Numbered from the stretch's first letter, positions 24,357 through 31,217 are shown. The stretch is 37,547 nt of DNA from an uncultured Clostridium sp. (GCA_900556975.1 USQZ01000012.1:1-37547), one strand, 5' to 3'. The notes: a model not told the origin generated them from the sequence alone. Numbers and translations: made by a program.

Positions 24357-24532
24357 TGAGAATTATTAAAGCAAATATACAAGAAAGAATACGCAAATGT
24401 GGTTGTTGTAAAAGTGTAATTGCGTATAATTGTAGGGATATTAAAGAGGATATTTTTGGAAATTTTATAAGATGTCCAGTGTGCGGTAAAGAACAATCTA
24501 TTTCAATTTTTGATAAGAAGGTAAAAAGATAA
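24356..24532 (+). CDS. Small zinc-ribbon protein
   Basis: 58 residues; starts in the TAATG overlap after GAGGAGG. CGCC (15-18) and CPVC (40-43) form a four-cysteine zinc ribbon within MRIIKANIQERIRKCGCCKS and further. Possible nucleic-acid-binding accessory to the RNA repair genes. Confidence 0.65.
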   Translation: MRIIKANIQERIRKCGCCKSVIAYNCRDIKEDIFGNFIRCPVCGKEQSISIFDKKVKR

Positions 24533-24562
24533 TAAGAAAATATATAAGGGAGGAAACAAAAG

Positions 24563-25015
24563 ATGGATTTGGATGATGAGGAATTAAAAGCAACGAGAAT
24601 GATGAATGGAGCAGATAGAAATAGCAGAGTTAGAGTAAATAATGATATAGAAGTAAACGAATATGTGAGAACTAATAAAGGAAATATAGGAAAGGTAGTT
24701 GAAATAAGACTAGGATTTAATAAAGATACACAATTATATCAAAATGTATATATGTTAGATAATGGATTATGGACGATTTTAGAATATATAGTAAAACACG
24801 GCAAACAACTAATAGACTTAGTAGAAAACAAAGATATTTTAAAAGTTAGAATTTATAAAACGATAATGTTTTTTGGAATAGATGAAAGCACATCAGACAC
24901 TAAATACAAGGAAATAATAAAAAGTATTGAAAATGGAGAATGTGAATTACTAGAAATATTAACACATCAACAGTTTGAGGCTAATTGCTATAAAGTAGGA
25001 GAAGAAGATGAATAA
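24563..25015 (+). CDS. Unknown protein
   Basis: 150 residues with GGGAGG ribosome binding site. The middle part (EYVRTNKGNIGKVVEIRLGF then KDTQLYQNVYMLDNGLWTIL) looks like a small beta-barrel (SH3/KOW-like) domain, often used to bind RNA or proteins. It is followed by an alpha/beta tail. Not assigned further. Confidence 0.6.
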   Translation: MDLDDEELKATRMMNGADRNSRVRVNNDIEVNEYVRTNKGNIGKVVEIRLGFNKDTQLYQNVYMLDNGLWTILEYIVKHGKQLIDLVENKDILKVRIYKTIMFFGIDESTSDTKYKEIIKSIENGECELLEILTHQQFEANCYKVGEEDE

Positions 25016-25331
25016 ATATAAAAAAGTATCTAAAGAAGAGGTTCTTGAAATGTTTTATGATTTACAAACTAAATTCTGGAAAGCAGGGTGTTGGATAGAC
25101 GGAATTTCAGTTCAGTTTTTAGCATATAGAATGGAAACATCTATATATCAGATAAGAAAAGCCTATAAACAATTAGCAGAAGAAGGATACTTAAAATTAG
25201 AGAAGGTTCCAACTGCTTTTGAGGAATATGATAATGGTTTATATTGTGAAGCTATTCCATATTTATTTTGTAATGTTTATACTTTAACAAATAAAGCCAA
25301 GAACAAATTTGAAAAAATAGGAGGAGAATAG
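25008..25331 (+). CDS. Winged-helix protein
   Basis: 107 residues overlapping the previous gene by 8 nt. ISVQFLAYRMETSIYQIRKA followed by YKQLAEEGYLKLEKV is a typical winged helix, then a second beta-containing part ends NVYTLTNKAKNKFEKIGGE. A DNA-binding role in phage gene control is likely but the target is unknown. Confidence 0.65.
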   Translation: MNKYKKVSKEEVLEMFYDLQTKFWKAGCWIDGISVQFLAYRMETSIYQIRKAYKQLAEEGYLKLEKVPTAFEEYDNGLYCEAIPYLFCNVYTLTNKAKNKFEKIGGE

Positions 25332-25333
25332 AT

Positions 25334-25618
25334 ATGTTAGTACCAATAGTCGATATGAAAGAATTTGAAAAAGTTGGATTTAAAAAATGTAAAAAGCCTT
25401 ATGATTGTTGTTATTATCTATGTTTTTCAAGAGGAGTACAATATATATTTTTAAGTCCTGTAATGATAGATATTAATAAATGGGAAGATACAGACCCAAG
25501 AATACACAAAAATGCTAATTGTAGATACAGTGATAGAAGAACAGCACAAGATTTTATGTGCGAATTAATATTAAATGGAATGGTAACATGTGAATATTTA
25601 GTTGAGAGGAGTAAATAA
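25334..25618 (+). CDS. Unknown cysteine-containing protein
   Basis: 94 residues: MLVPIVDMKEFEKVGFKKCK and further, with CCYYLCFS. The segment DTDPRIHKNANCRYSDRRTAQ is charged. Ribosome binding site GGAGGAG. Not recognised. Confidence 0.55.
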   Translation: MLVPIVDMKEFEKVGFKKCKKPYDCCYYLCFSRGVQYIFLSPVMIDINKWEDTDPRIHKNANCRYSDRRTAQDFMCELILNGMVTCEYLVERSK

Positions 25619-25621
25619 GAT

Positions 25622-25921
25622 ATGGAATATGTTGAAGAAGGAAGAACACATATTATTGAGCAATATAGTAAAAAAGATAAAAAGAAAATAGAAAAACCAG
25701 TGTTACAACATGGTAGTATTGTTTATTGTAAAGGACATGATGGAGCAGGTTCATTTTATGGAATTGTATATGAAAATGGAGTATTAGAAATAAAATGTGC
25801 TTCAACATCTTATATAAAAACGAGAGAAAATTTACATATAGGAGATAGAATTAGTTATTGGACAATTGAATATGTATGTAAATCGAAACTGATTATTGAA
25901 GGAATAATTAGAGAGGAGTAA
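25622..25921 (+). CDS. Unknown small beta-rich protein
   Basis: 99 residues preceded by GAGAGGAG. The stretch HGSIVYCKGHDGAGSFYGIV then YENGVLEIKCAS resembles a small beta barrel; the rest (RENLHIGDRISYWTIEYVCK) is also strand-rich. No family assignment. Confidence 0.55.
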   Translation: MEYVEEGRTHIIEQYSKKDKKKIEKPVLQHGSIVYCKGHDGAGSFYGIVYENGVLEIKCASTSYIKTRENLHIGDRISYWTIEYVCKSKLIIEGIIREE

Positions 25922-25928
25922 ATAAGAT

Positions 25929-26255
25929 ATGAGTAAAGAGGAAATATCTAAAGAAACAAAAAATACTTTACAAAATTGTTGGGTTATGACAACAAATCAC
26001 GAACTAGATAATGAAAATAGAAAATTAAAAGAAGCTATAACTGAAATATTAGATAAAACTATGACTTCAACAGAAAAAAGCGAATATTGGTATAAGTTTT
26101 ATATAGAACATAAACAATACAATGATGATTTAGAATATAACAAAAAAATATTAAAAGACTGGTCAAATATTTTAAAAGGTATGGGAAATAGAAATTATCC
26201 TTATTGCTATGCTATTGATAGAATTTTAACAGAGCTGGAGAGGAGTGATACATAG
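25929..26255 (+). CDS. Unknown helical protein
   Basis: 108 residues with GAGAGGAG before the ATG. Acidic, helical, with no recognised motif. The stop overlaps the next GTG start (TAGTG). Confidence 0.55.
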   Translation: MSKEEISKETKNTLQNCWVMTTNHELDNENRKLKEAITEILDKTMTSTEKSEYWYKFYIEHKQYNDDLEYNKKILKDWSNILKGMGNRNYPYCYAIDRILTELERSDT

Positions 26256-26416
26256 TGAAAATTGAAGTAAGTATAAGAGAATGTAAAGATGTTGAGATAA
26301 TATGTCCAAAATGTGGAGAAAAAAATATATTTTATGATGTAGATTGCGGAGAAACGAACAGCAAAGAATGTTGGAGTTGTGGTGAAACGTTAGAATTTTA
26401 TGTTGATGATTTTTAG
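26255..26416 (+). CDS. Small zinc-ribbon protein (GTG start)
   Basis: 53 residues from GTG 26255: MKIEVSIRECKDVEIICPKC and further. CPKC (17-20) and CWSC (39-42) form a zinc ribbon. GAGAGGAG lies upstream. It resembles the short zinc-ribbon proteins scattered across this operon. Confidence 0.65.
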   Translation: MKIEVSIRECKDVEIICPKCGEKNIFYDVDCGETNSKECWSCGETLEFYVDDF

Positions 26417-26428
26417 GAGGTGTTTTTA

Positions 26429-26521
26429 GTGAAAGAAAAAATAAAAAGAATACTAGAAAAAATTAAAGATATATTTAGTTTACATTGTCCTGAATGTGGC
26501 AGAAAATTGGAGGAGGACTAA
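26429..26521 (+). CDS. Tiny zinc-hook peptide (GTG start)
   Basis: 30 residues: MKEKIKRILEKIKDIFSLHC then PECGRKLEED. A basic amphipathic helix is followed by a CPEC half-zinc-ribbon; two molecules could share one zinc. GGAGG lies 8 nt ahead of the GTG. Confidence 0.5.
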   Translation: MKEKIKRILEKIKDIFSLHCPECGRKLEED

Positions 26522-26524
26522 CAT

Positions 26525-26830
26525 ATGACAAAAGAACAAGCAATAGAAAAAATAAAATGGTCAATACATATAAGCGAATTAACTAAAAACATAAATGGAA
26601 GTAATGCTTCAATAAATGTAGAAGTATTAAAAACAGTTTTATCTATGCTAGAAGAAAAAGACAAACAAATAGACTTAATGACAGAAACAATTAATAATCA
26701 TGATATAGACGAAGACATCTGCAAACAAATGGGACAAAAAGAAGATTGCAATGAATTTGAAGATAAAGAAAAATGCAAAGACTGTATAAAACAATATTTT
26801 GAAAACAAAGCAAAAGAGGTGGATGTATGA
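26525..26830 (+). CDS. Unknown protein with cysteine-rich tail
   Basis: 101 residues; GGAGGAG ribosome binding site. An N-terminal helical domain (TKEQAIEKIKWSIHISELTK) repeats a pattern often seen in small phage proteins (sequence-similar helices followed by SMLEEKDKQIDLM). C-terminal cysteines (DEDICKQMGQKEDCNEFEDK, then KCKDC) may bind metal. Confidence 0.6.
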   Translation: MTKEQAIEKIKWSIHISELTKNINGSNASINVEVLKTVLSMLEEKDKQIDLMTETINNHDIDEDICKQMGQKEDCNEFEDKEKCKDCIKQYFENKAKEVDV

Positions 26831-27291
26831 AAATAAATAATAGGATTATAGAAAAAACAAACAAAACATTTGGTTTCGAATTTATGACAGCATTATGCAT
26901 GGAGGAATTTGCAGAAGTAGTAATAGCAATCAATAAGGTTCGCAGAAATAAAAACGAAGAAACATTAGAAAAATTAAATGAGACTGTAGCAGATGCTTTG
27001 ATATGCATAGAACAACTTGAAGATTTAGAACTAGTAGATAAAGAAAAAATACAAGAATGGATAGATAGAAAACAAATTTTACAAAATAAAAAATTGAACA
27101 AAATAAACGGAACGTGTGAATATTGTAAATTATTGAGTGGTGATAGAGAAATTTTGGAAGAAGATAGAGACCTTGAATTAAAAATTGGAAGAGTTAATAA
27201 AGATTTTTATTTAGAAGCAGATACTATAGAATATAATGTTGATGTTGAAATTAATTATTGTCCATTTTGTGGAAGAAAGTTAGGTGAATAA
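26827..27291 (+). CDS. MazG-like pyrophosphohydrolase fused to a zinc ribbon
   Basis: 154 residues, starting in an ATGA overlap. Residues about 15-75 have the MazG/dUTPase-2 metal-binding helices MEEFAEVVIAINKVRR (Glu-Glu-x-x-Glu) and LNETVADALICIEQL (Glu and Asp). Residues 95-154 hold a zinc ribbon (CEYCKLL and CPFCGRK). MazG-like enzymes hydrolyse nucleoside triphosphates or alarmones; phage versions may adjust the nucleotide pool. The appended zinc ribbon is uncommon. Confidence 0.7.
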   Translation: MKINNRIIEKTNKTFGFEFMTALCMEEFAEVVIAINKVRRNKNEETLEKLNETVADALICIEQLEDLELVDKEKIQEWIDRKQILQNKKLNKINGTCEYCKLLSGDREILEEDRDLELKIGRVNKDFYLEADTIEYNVDVEINYCPFCGRKLGE

Positions 27292-27294
27292 ATA

Positions 27295-27396
27295 ATGAAT
27301 GCAGTAGAAATAGGATTAGCAATATTTTTTGGCGGAATTGGAATAGTGCCTTGTGTAATTTGCATAGCAATAGCAATAATGTTTTTCAAAGATTAG
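27295..27396 (+). CDS. Single-pass small membrane protein
   Basis: 33 residues: MNAVEIGLAIFFGGIGIVPC then VICIAIAIMFFKD, almost entirely one transmembrane helix. It is immediately after the MazG-like gene (TAAATAATG) and has weak ribosome binding signal TTAGGTG. Function unknown. Confidence 0.5.
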   Translation: MNAVEIGLAIFFGGIGIVPCVICIAIAIMFFKD

Positions 27397-27410
27397 GAGA
27401 TGAGATACAA

Positions 27411-27626
27411 ATGATTAATAAATTAGACAAAACAGGAAAAACAAAGACATTATACGAATGTGATATGTGTGGTAAAATAGTTGAAACAGAGAAAAGAACA
27501 GCTTTATATACTAGAACGAATAAAAAACAATGTAAACAATGGGATTTGTGTGATATATGTTATGAAAAATTAAGAAGAAGTATAAAAAAGTATAGGAAAA
27601 AATTTGGAACGGAGATTTCTGTATAA
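27411..27626 (+). CDS. Small zinc-finger protein
   Basis: 71 residues from the ATG at 27411 with TAGGAGATGAG in front. CDMCG (about 18-22) and CDIC (about 50-53) form a zinc-binding pair. The frame extends upstream but overlaps the small membrane gene, so this start is preferred. The 3' end, coding KFGTEISV, is the first unit of a tandem repeat that continues beyond the stop. Confidence 0.65.
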   Translation: MINKLDKTGKTKTLYECDMCGKIVETEKRTALYTRTNKKQCKQWDLCDICYEKLRRSIKKYRKKFGTEISV

Positions 27627-27681
27627 AAATTTGGAACGGAAAAATTTCTGTGGAATTTTGGAACGGAGATATTTGTATGGA
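27600..27681 (+). repeat. Three tandem copies of a ~28-bp sequence
   Basis: TTTGGAACGGAGATTTCTGT is repeated three times with small changes, at 27603-27622, 27630-27652 (AACGGAAAAATTTCTGT) and 27656-27678 (AACGGAGATATTTGT). The first copy encodes the C-terminus of the zinc-finger protein; the other two follow the stop codon. Most likely a local slippage duplication. Confidence 0.8.
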
Positions 27682-27875
27682 TTGCTTATTACAACAACAA
27701 AATGAGAAGGTATAAAATATATTTCAAAAATAATATAGAGGTGGTTTTATATTTAAATAATATCAATTAAAATCATAAATAAAAGACACAAAATATATAC
27801 ATATAAAATTATATACCCAAAAATAAAATTGCCTTAAAATTGAATTTAAAGCCTAATTATTAATATAAAAAATAG

Positions 27876-27907
27876 TAAAAAAAAGAGGGGGGTAACCTCT
27901 TTTTTAT
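27876..27907. terminator. Bidirectional terminator between convergent operons
   Basis: AAAAGAGG and CCTCTTTT stem with GGGGTAA loop, flanked by an A run on the left and a T run on the right, so it can act in both directions. It separates the rightward early/middle operon from the reverse-strand module. The preceding 27682-27875 is AT-rich and shows no gene. Confidence 0.85.
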
Positions 27908-28485
27908 TTTACTATTGTAAAATATCCATAAAAGAATAAAAAAGGTATAAACCCAAATATAAAAGCATAGGCTAAAAATACAATTAAGTTAAAAAATATA
28001 TTTTTAGTTTCTTGCTTTTTTTGCTGTTTAGCTTCTTCTTTTTCTTTTTGTTTTTGTGCTTCTTTTAGTTGTTCTGTTAAAAAATAGTTTTTTGCTTTTT
28101 GGTCGTTTTCATATTGCTTTTTTACTTTGTTTAGTATTCTTTCGTAGTTATAATCAAGATATTCGGATTCTACTTCACTCTCGGGAATATGTTGTAAAAT
28201 TTCTTTTCTTGTTTCTACTAGTTGTAAATGATAAAATGCTTTTTGGTATCCTTCACGGTCAAAGCATCTTTTCATACATTGAATACAATCTCTTTCAACT
28301 GTTTTTGTAATATCTCTTTCATATTCTCTTTTTTGTTGTTTTTCTTCTCTTGCTTGTTCAAGTTTTTTTGCTAGTTGTTCAGCCTTTTTGGTGGCTTGTT
28401 CAGCTTCTTTTTGTGCTCTTTTATATTCATTGTAAAGTTGTTTGTTATTGTCTGACAACGCTTGTACCTCCTGAATTAATCCCAT
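27904..28485 (-). CDS. Coiled-coil protein with C-terminal membrane anchor
   Basis: 193 residues: long Lys/Glu/Gln-rich coiled coil (about 5-55 and 125-160), a central helical region with DCIQCMKRCFDREGYQKAFY, and a C-terminal hydrophobic segment (IFFNLIVFLAYAFIFGFIPF then LFFYGYF). A tail-anchored topology is predicted. AGGAGG-type ribosome binding site (GGAGGTAATAAAA). Last gene of the leftward module. Confidence 0.65.
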   Translation of the reverse strand: MGLIQEVQALSDNNKQLYNEYKRAQKEAEQATKKAEQLAKKLEQAREEKQQKREYERDITKTVERDCIQCMKRCFDREGYQKAFYHLQLVETRKEILQHIPESEVESEYLDYNYERILNKVKKQYENDQKAKNYFLTEQLKEAQKQKEKEEAKQQKKQETKNIFFNLIVFLAYAFIFGFIPFLFFYGYFTIVK

Positions 28486-28527
28486 TTTTTTATTACCTCC
28501 ATTTTATTATAAATTTATATAAATGTA

Positions 28528-28546
28528 AAGAGGGCTAAACCCTCTA
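28528..28546 (-). terminator. Hairpin after the 49-residue gene
   Basis: AGAGGG and CCCTCT form a 6-bp stem at the stop codon of the reverse-strand gene 28544-28693, followed by a short T stretch on the reverse strand. It may reduce transcription into the coiled-coil gene. Confidence 0.5.
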
Positions 28547-28693
28547 ATCAATTTTTTTACCGTTTATTGTAAAGTTTACCGTTAACACATCTTTTAATAT
28601 ATCTTGTTTTACTTTTTTTAATATGTATTGTTTTTCCCTGTTGTTTAAATCTTGCAAAAATTCACTTATTTTTTTATACCTTAATCGTTCCAT
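28544..28693 (-). CDS. Unknown 49-residue protein
   Basis: Reverse-strand frame MERLRYKKISEFLQDLNNRE then KQYILKKVKQDILKDVLTVN, preceded by AAAGAGGTG. Lysine-rich helical peptide without recognised motif. Same module as its neighbours. Confidence 0.5.
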   Translation of the reverse strand: MERLRYKKISEFLQDLNNREKQYILKKVKQDILKDVLTVNFTINGKKID

Positions 28694-28720
28694 TTACAAC
28701 ACCTCTTTTACACTTCTTTT

Positions 28721-28894
28721 TTATTTTTTAGCATTAATTTTATTTTGATAATATTTTAAATCTTTTAATAGTAAATCGGTTGTTCTTATTGTACTATTGT
28801 ATATTGTCTCGTTTTCTATAACATCAGTTTTAATTCTATCTAAAGCAATATTTATATAGTGTTTTAATTCTTCAATATTTATATTATTTTTCAT
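28721..28894 (-). CDS. Unknown 57-residue helical protein
   Basis: Reverse-strand frame MKNNINIEELKHYINIALDR then IKTDVIENETIYNSTIRTTD, with a good AAAGGAG ribosome binding site. Predicted helical hairpin. No family known to me. Confidence 0.55.
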   Translation of the reverse strand: MKNNINIEELKHYINIALDRIKTDVIENETIYNSTIRTTDLLLKDLKYYQNKINAKK

Positions 28895-28925
28895 TTTTTA
28901 AAATCTCCTTTATTTTATATTTTTA

Positions 28926-28954
28926 TTGACAACTACAACATAATTTTATATAAT
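28926..28954 (+). promoter_or_regulatory. Consensus promoter of a predicted small RNA
   Basis: TTGACA (28926-28931), 17-nt spacer, TATAAT (28949-28954) on the + strand, between reverse-strand genes. No reading frame follows; a terminator lies about 110 nt downstream. Confidence 0.8.
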
Positions 28955-28960
28955 TCTTTT

Positions 28961-29075
28961 AGTTGAATAATTTATTTATTTTTTTGAAGATGTTTATATG
29001 TAAGCACCTATAAAATATCAATTGAATTGTTAGGAATAGGGCAGAAGCACCAGCAAGGCAAAGCCCTATTTTTAT
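28961..29075 (+). ncRNA. Predicted small RNA (~115 nt)
   Basis: A transcript begun by the consensus promoter would start near 28961 and end at a strong terminator: ATAGGGC (29036-29042) and GCCCTAT (29063-29069) stem followed by TTTTTATT. The loop region contains AGAAGCACCAGCAAGG, which is C/G-rich relative to its surroundings and could pair with a target. No ribosome binding site or frame longer than a few codons is present. Confidence 0.6.
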
Positions 29076-29140
29076 TATGTACAAATAAATGTATAATAAC
29101 ATTGTAAAATAATTCATTATATATCAACTCCTTTTCTTTG

Positions 29141-29164
29141 GTTTAATGTGTATTAGATAATGTG
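29141..29164 (-). repeat. 24-bp direct repeat, copy 2
   Basis: Identical to 9123-9146. It lies 33-56 nt beyond the stop of the reverse-strand gene 29197-29592, the same relative place as copy 1. Unlike copy 1, no partner arm for a hairpin is seen. Confidence 0.8.
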
Positions 29165-29196
29165 GTTCGTGTTGTAGTTGCCAAAATTAATGACTT

Positions 29197-29592
29197 TTAT
29201 ATTATTTCTCTTATTTGTTCTCTAATTTTTTCTTCGGGTATAAGTTCAAAAAGTTCTTTTTGTTGTTTTTGGCATTCTGTATAAGTATTAAATGCTTTTA
29301 TACTGTCTGTGTCATATCCAAAATCCATGCAAAAATTATCAAAATCATATATCGGGTACCATTCTAAACAACTTATAACGTCATAAATTGTTGCTTTTTT
29401 GCCGTTTTGTGTACTATACAAACTAGCCCAATAATCATATTGCATCTGATTTGTTCCTCTTTTTAAAATAATTTTATATTGATTGTGTAAGTTTTGCTTA
29501 TCCCAATTTGTAAAACTTTTTGTTATATATACTATTTCCACATCAATTCCATTGTTATTTAATATTTTTTTCATTTCTTTTTCATAATCCAT
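29197..29592 (-). CDS. Unknown protein
   Basis: 131 residues from the ATG at 29592 (MDYEKEMKKILNNNGIDVEI); an earlier in-frame ATG (29607) lies within the GGAGGG ribosome binding site. A predicted alpha-beta domain with many aromatic residues (YDYWASLYSTQNGKK, CLEWYPIYDFDNFCMDFGYD). No recognised family. Third gene of the leftward module. Confidence 0.6.
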   Translation of the reverse strand: MDYEKEMKKILNNNGIDVEIVYITKSFTNWDKQNLHNQYKIILKRGTNQMQYDYWASLYSTQNGKKATIYDVISCLEWYPIYDFDNFCMDFGYDTDSIKAFNTYTECQKQQKELFELIPEEKIREQIREII

Positions 29593-29608
29593 TTTTAATC
29601 CCTCCAAA

Positions 29609-29764
29609 TTATTGTTTTATACTTGTTACTAAAAAATTGTAACTATTTATTTTATCGTTTTTCCTGCAAGCCTCGTTGATTGCTTCTTGTAATGTGTTGT
29701 ATTGTTTATTGTCTTTTTTGCCTGTATTTCGGTTATATACTACAAATTTTATTTTTCTATCCAT
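29609..29764 (-). CDS. Unknown 51-residue protein
   Basis: Reverse-strand frame MDRKIKFVVYNRNTGKKDNK then QYNTLQEAINEACRKNDKIN, preceded by AAAGAGGTG. A beta-strand pair followed by a helix (TLQEAINEAC) gives a compact beta-beta-alpha layout. Function unknown. Confidence 0.55.
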   Translation of the reverse strand: MDRKIKFVVYNRNTGKKDNKQYNTLQEAINEACRKNDKINSYNFLVTSIKQ

Positions 29765-29778
29765 TTTTTTACACCTCT

Positions 29779-29937
29779 TTATTTTTCAAAATAATATTCA
29801 AAATTATGATCGAATAATGTTATTGTTATATTTCCGTTTTCTATATTTGCAATTTGTATATTGTTAATTACTGCTAATAAAGTTAATATGATTGTTATTA
29901 TTGCTGTTGTAATTATTGTTAATATTGTTTTTTTCAT
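29779..29937 (-). CDS. Small membrane-anchored protein under a hairpin leader
   Basis: 52 residues: MKKTILTIITTAIITIILTL then LAVINNIQIANIENGNITIT. One N-terminal membrane helix followed by a short exterior beta-rich tail. Its AAAGGTGG ribosome binding site is inside the 3' arm of a long hairpin (29944-29989), so translation should depend on opening of that structure. First gene after the leftward promoter at 30116-30144. Confidence 0.6.
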   Translation of the reverse strand: MKKTILTIITTAIITIILTLLAVINNIQIANIENGNITITLFDHNFEYYFEK

Positions 29938-29943
29938 ACAAAA

Positions 29944-30109
29944 ACACCACCTTTCAAAAAAATTTCTTTTAACTCTTGAAAAGTGGTGTAAATTATATTA
30001 TAATAATAATACAAACCAGCTTTCAAAAGTTGTTTTGTTTGGCTTGTATATAGTAAGTGTCCGCCAAGATACTTTTTACTATATGCAAGTTTTTTTATTT
30101 CCTTTTGTT
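29944..30109 (-). promoter_or_regulatory. Structured leader with sequestered ribosome binding site
   Basis: The leftward transcript has a leader of about 170 nt with two hairpins. The promoter-proximal one pairs CTTGCATATAGTA with TACTATATACAAG (about 30096-30044). The second pairs 29989-29976 with 29957-29944 (ACACCAC-TTTTCAA with TTGAAAG-GTGGTGT), a 14-bp stem including one G-U pair that is possible only on this strand, and its 3' arm contains the ribosome binding site. This layout is that of a riboswitch or other translational switch; no known class is recognised. Confidence 0.6.
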
Positions 30110-30115
30110 GATTAT

Positions 30116-30144
30116 ATTATAGCATAAACGTTATACCGTGTCAA
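30116..30144 (-). promoter_or_regulatory. Promoter of the leftward module
   Basis: Reverse strand TTGACA (30144-30139), 17-nt spacer, TATAAT (30121-30116), driving the structured leader and the genes from 29937 leftward. Confidence 0.85.
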
Positions 30145-30162
30145 TACTTTTTTACAAATTTT

Positions 30163-30348
30163 TTATATTTTTTTTAGATATTTTTCTATTGCTTCAAGTG
30201 CTATGCTTGAGTATGTTTTACCTTCCTTTTTTAATTTTTCATCAAGTGCATTCGCTAAGTATTTAGGCACTTTTACTGTATATCTTTTGATAATTTGTTT
30301 TTCGCGTTCTCGCTCTTTTTTATAGTCTCTTTTTATTTCTTTTTCCAT
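30163..30348 (-). CDS. Ribbon-helix-helix transcription regulator
   Basis: 61 residues: basic N-terminus (MEKEIKRDYKKEREREKQII) followed by the ribbon-helix-helix fold KRYTVKVPKYLANALDEKLK with KEGKTYSSIALEAIEKYLKK. Such Arc/CopG-type proteins bind DNA as dimers with the beta strand (RYTVKVP). It has its own promoter containing a perfect CGTAATTACG palindrome, which suggests self-repression. GAGGTGAT ribosome binding site. Confidence 0.85.
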   Translation of the reverse strand: MEKEIKRDYKKEREREKQIIKRYTVKVPKYLANALDEKLKKEGKTYSSIALEAIEKYLKKI

Positions 30349-30377
30349 GGTATCACCTCACTTTTAAATCTATATAT

Positions 30378-30406
30378 ATTATACTATCGTAATTACGGAT
30401 TGTCAA
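30378..30406 (-). promoter_or_regulatory. Autoregulated promoter of the RHH gene
   Basis: Reverse strand TTGACA (30406-30401), 17-nt spacer, TATAAT (30383-30378). The palindrome CGTAATTACG (30388-30397) lies in the spacer, where a ribbon-helix-helix dimer would block polymerase. Confidence 0.8.
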
Positions 30407-30762
30407 TACTTTTTATTAAATTTATTTAACTTTTTCCAGTAATAGTCTATTGCTTTATTTGTATATATCGTAGTATATTTTTGTATTTTGGTATATGCAT
30501 TATACTTGCTATCAATATATGATATAGTATATATGATATTGTATATAGTGTAGTGTATATTATGTATGATATGCTATGTGTTGTATGGTATATAGTGTGA
30601 TATATGTAGTATATATGATATATTATACAATGTAATGCTGTGATATAACGTAAAGTAATATAATGTAAAGTAAAGTTACCTTACGATTTTTATTTATTCT
30701 TTTGTAAAAACACTATTGCATTATTTATTGCATTAATTTTTGAATATAAAACTATGTAATAC

Positions 30763-30792
30763 TTGACAATACTACATTGTAGCATTTACAAA
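30763..30792 (+). promoter_or_regulatory. Promoter-like element with palindromic operator
   Basis: TTGACA (30763-30768) with a weak -10 (TACAAA at 30787-30792, 18-nt spacer). The palindrome CTACA-T-TGTAG (30772-30782) fills the spacer, indicating regulation by a dimeric repressor. Confidence 0.5.
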
Positions 30793-30970
30793 TATGGTGT
30801 ATTAGGTCATATCTGTTATATTTTAAGTGATTGAATGGTACCCCTGCCCCTATAATGGCATATTACAGGAGGGCGTTGTTACCTCCATAAATATGGCGAA
30901 AAAATAAAAAGGGCTTTATTAGTATTTTGGTAATATGAAAAATATTTTTATAAAATTTTAGCAAACATAC

Positions 30971-30999
30971 TTGACAAGTGCTAAAAAATATGATATATT
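30971..30999 (+). promoter_or_regulatory. Promoter of a short leader/small RNA
   Basis: TTGACA (30971-30976), 17-nt spacer, TATATT (30994-30999). A terminator lies about 100 nt downstream, before any gene. Confidence 0.75.
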
Positions 31000-31052
31000 A
31001 ATAACTGTCAAGGGGAAATACATTACAAAATAATAATTGAATAGCTTATATG

Positions 31053-31103
31053 GAGCAATATTTTTTGAACGATTAAATTCGTTTGAGATTTATTGCTCTT
31101 TTT
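31053..31103 (+). terminator. Terminator or attenuator before the 31291 operon
   Basis: GAGCAATA (31053-31060) and TATTGCTC (31091-31098) form an 8-bp stem with an internal AACG/CGTT helix, followed by TTTTT. Transcripts from the promoter at 30971 would end here at about 100 nt unless anti-termination occurs. So it is either a small RNA end or an attenuator for the following operon. Confidence 0.7.
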
Positions 31104-31217
31104 GATTTTACTTTTTCTAAAAGTAAAGCGTTCTTTAAGAATTAAAGAATAAGAGGGATAGAATGTTAAAAAATAGCATCTAAAATATAGAGAGAGTAAG
31201 ACTATATTGATTTTTGA

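Noticed and set aside
30470..30640. CRISPR-like array in the repetitive AT tract.
   Set aside because: Units are short, degenerate and without unique spacers; no cas genes.
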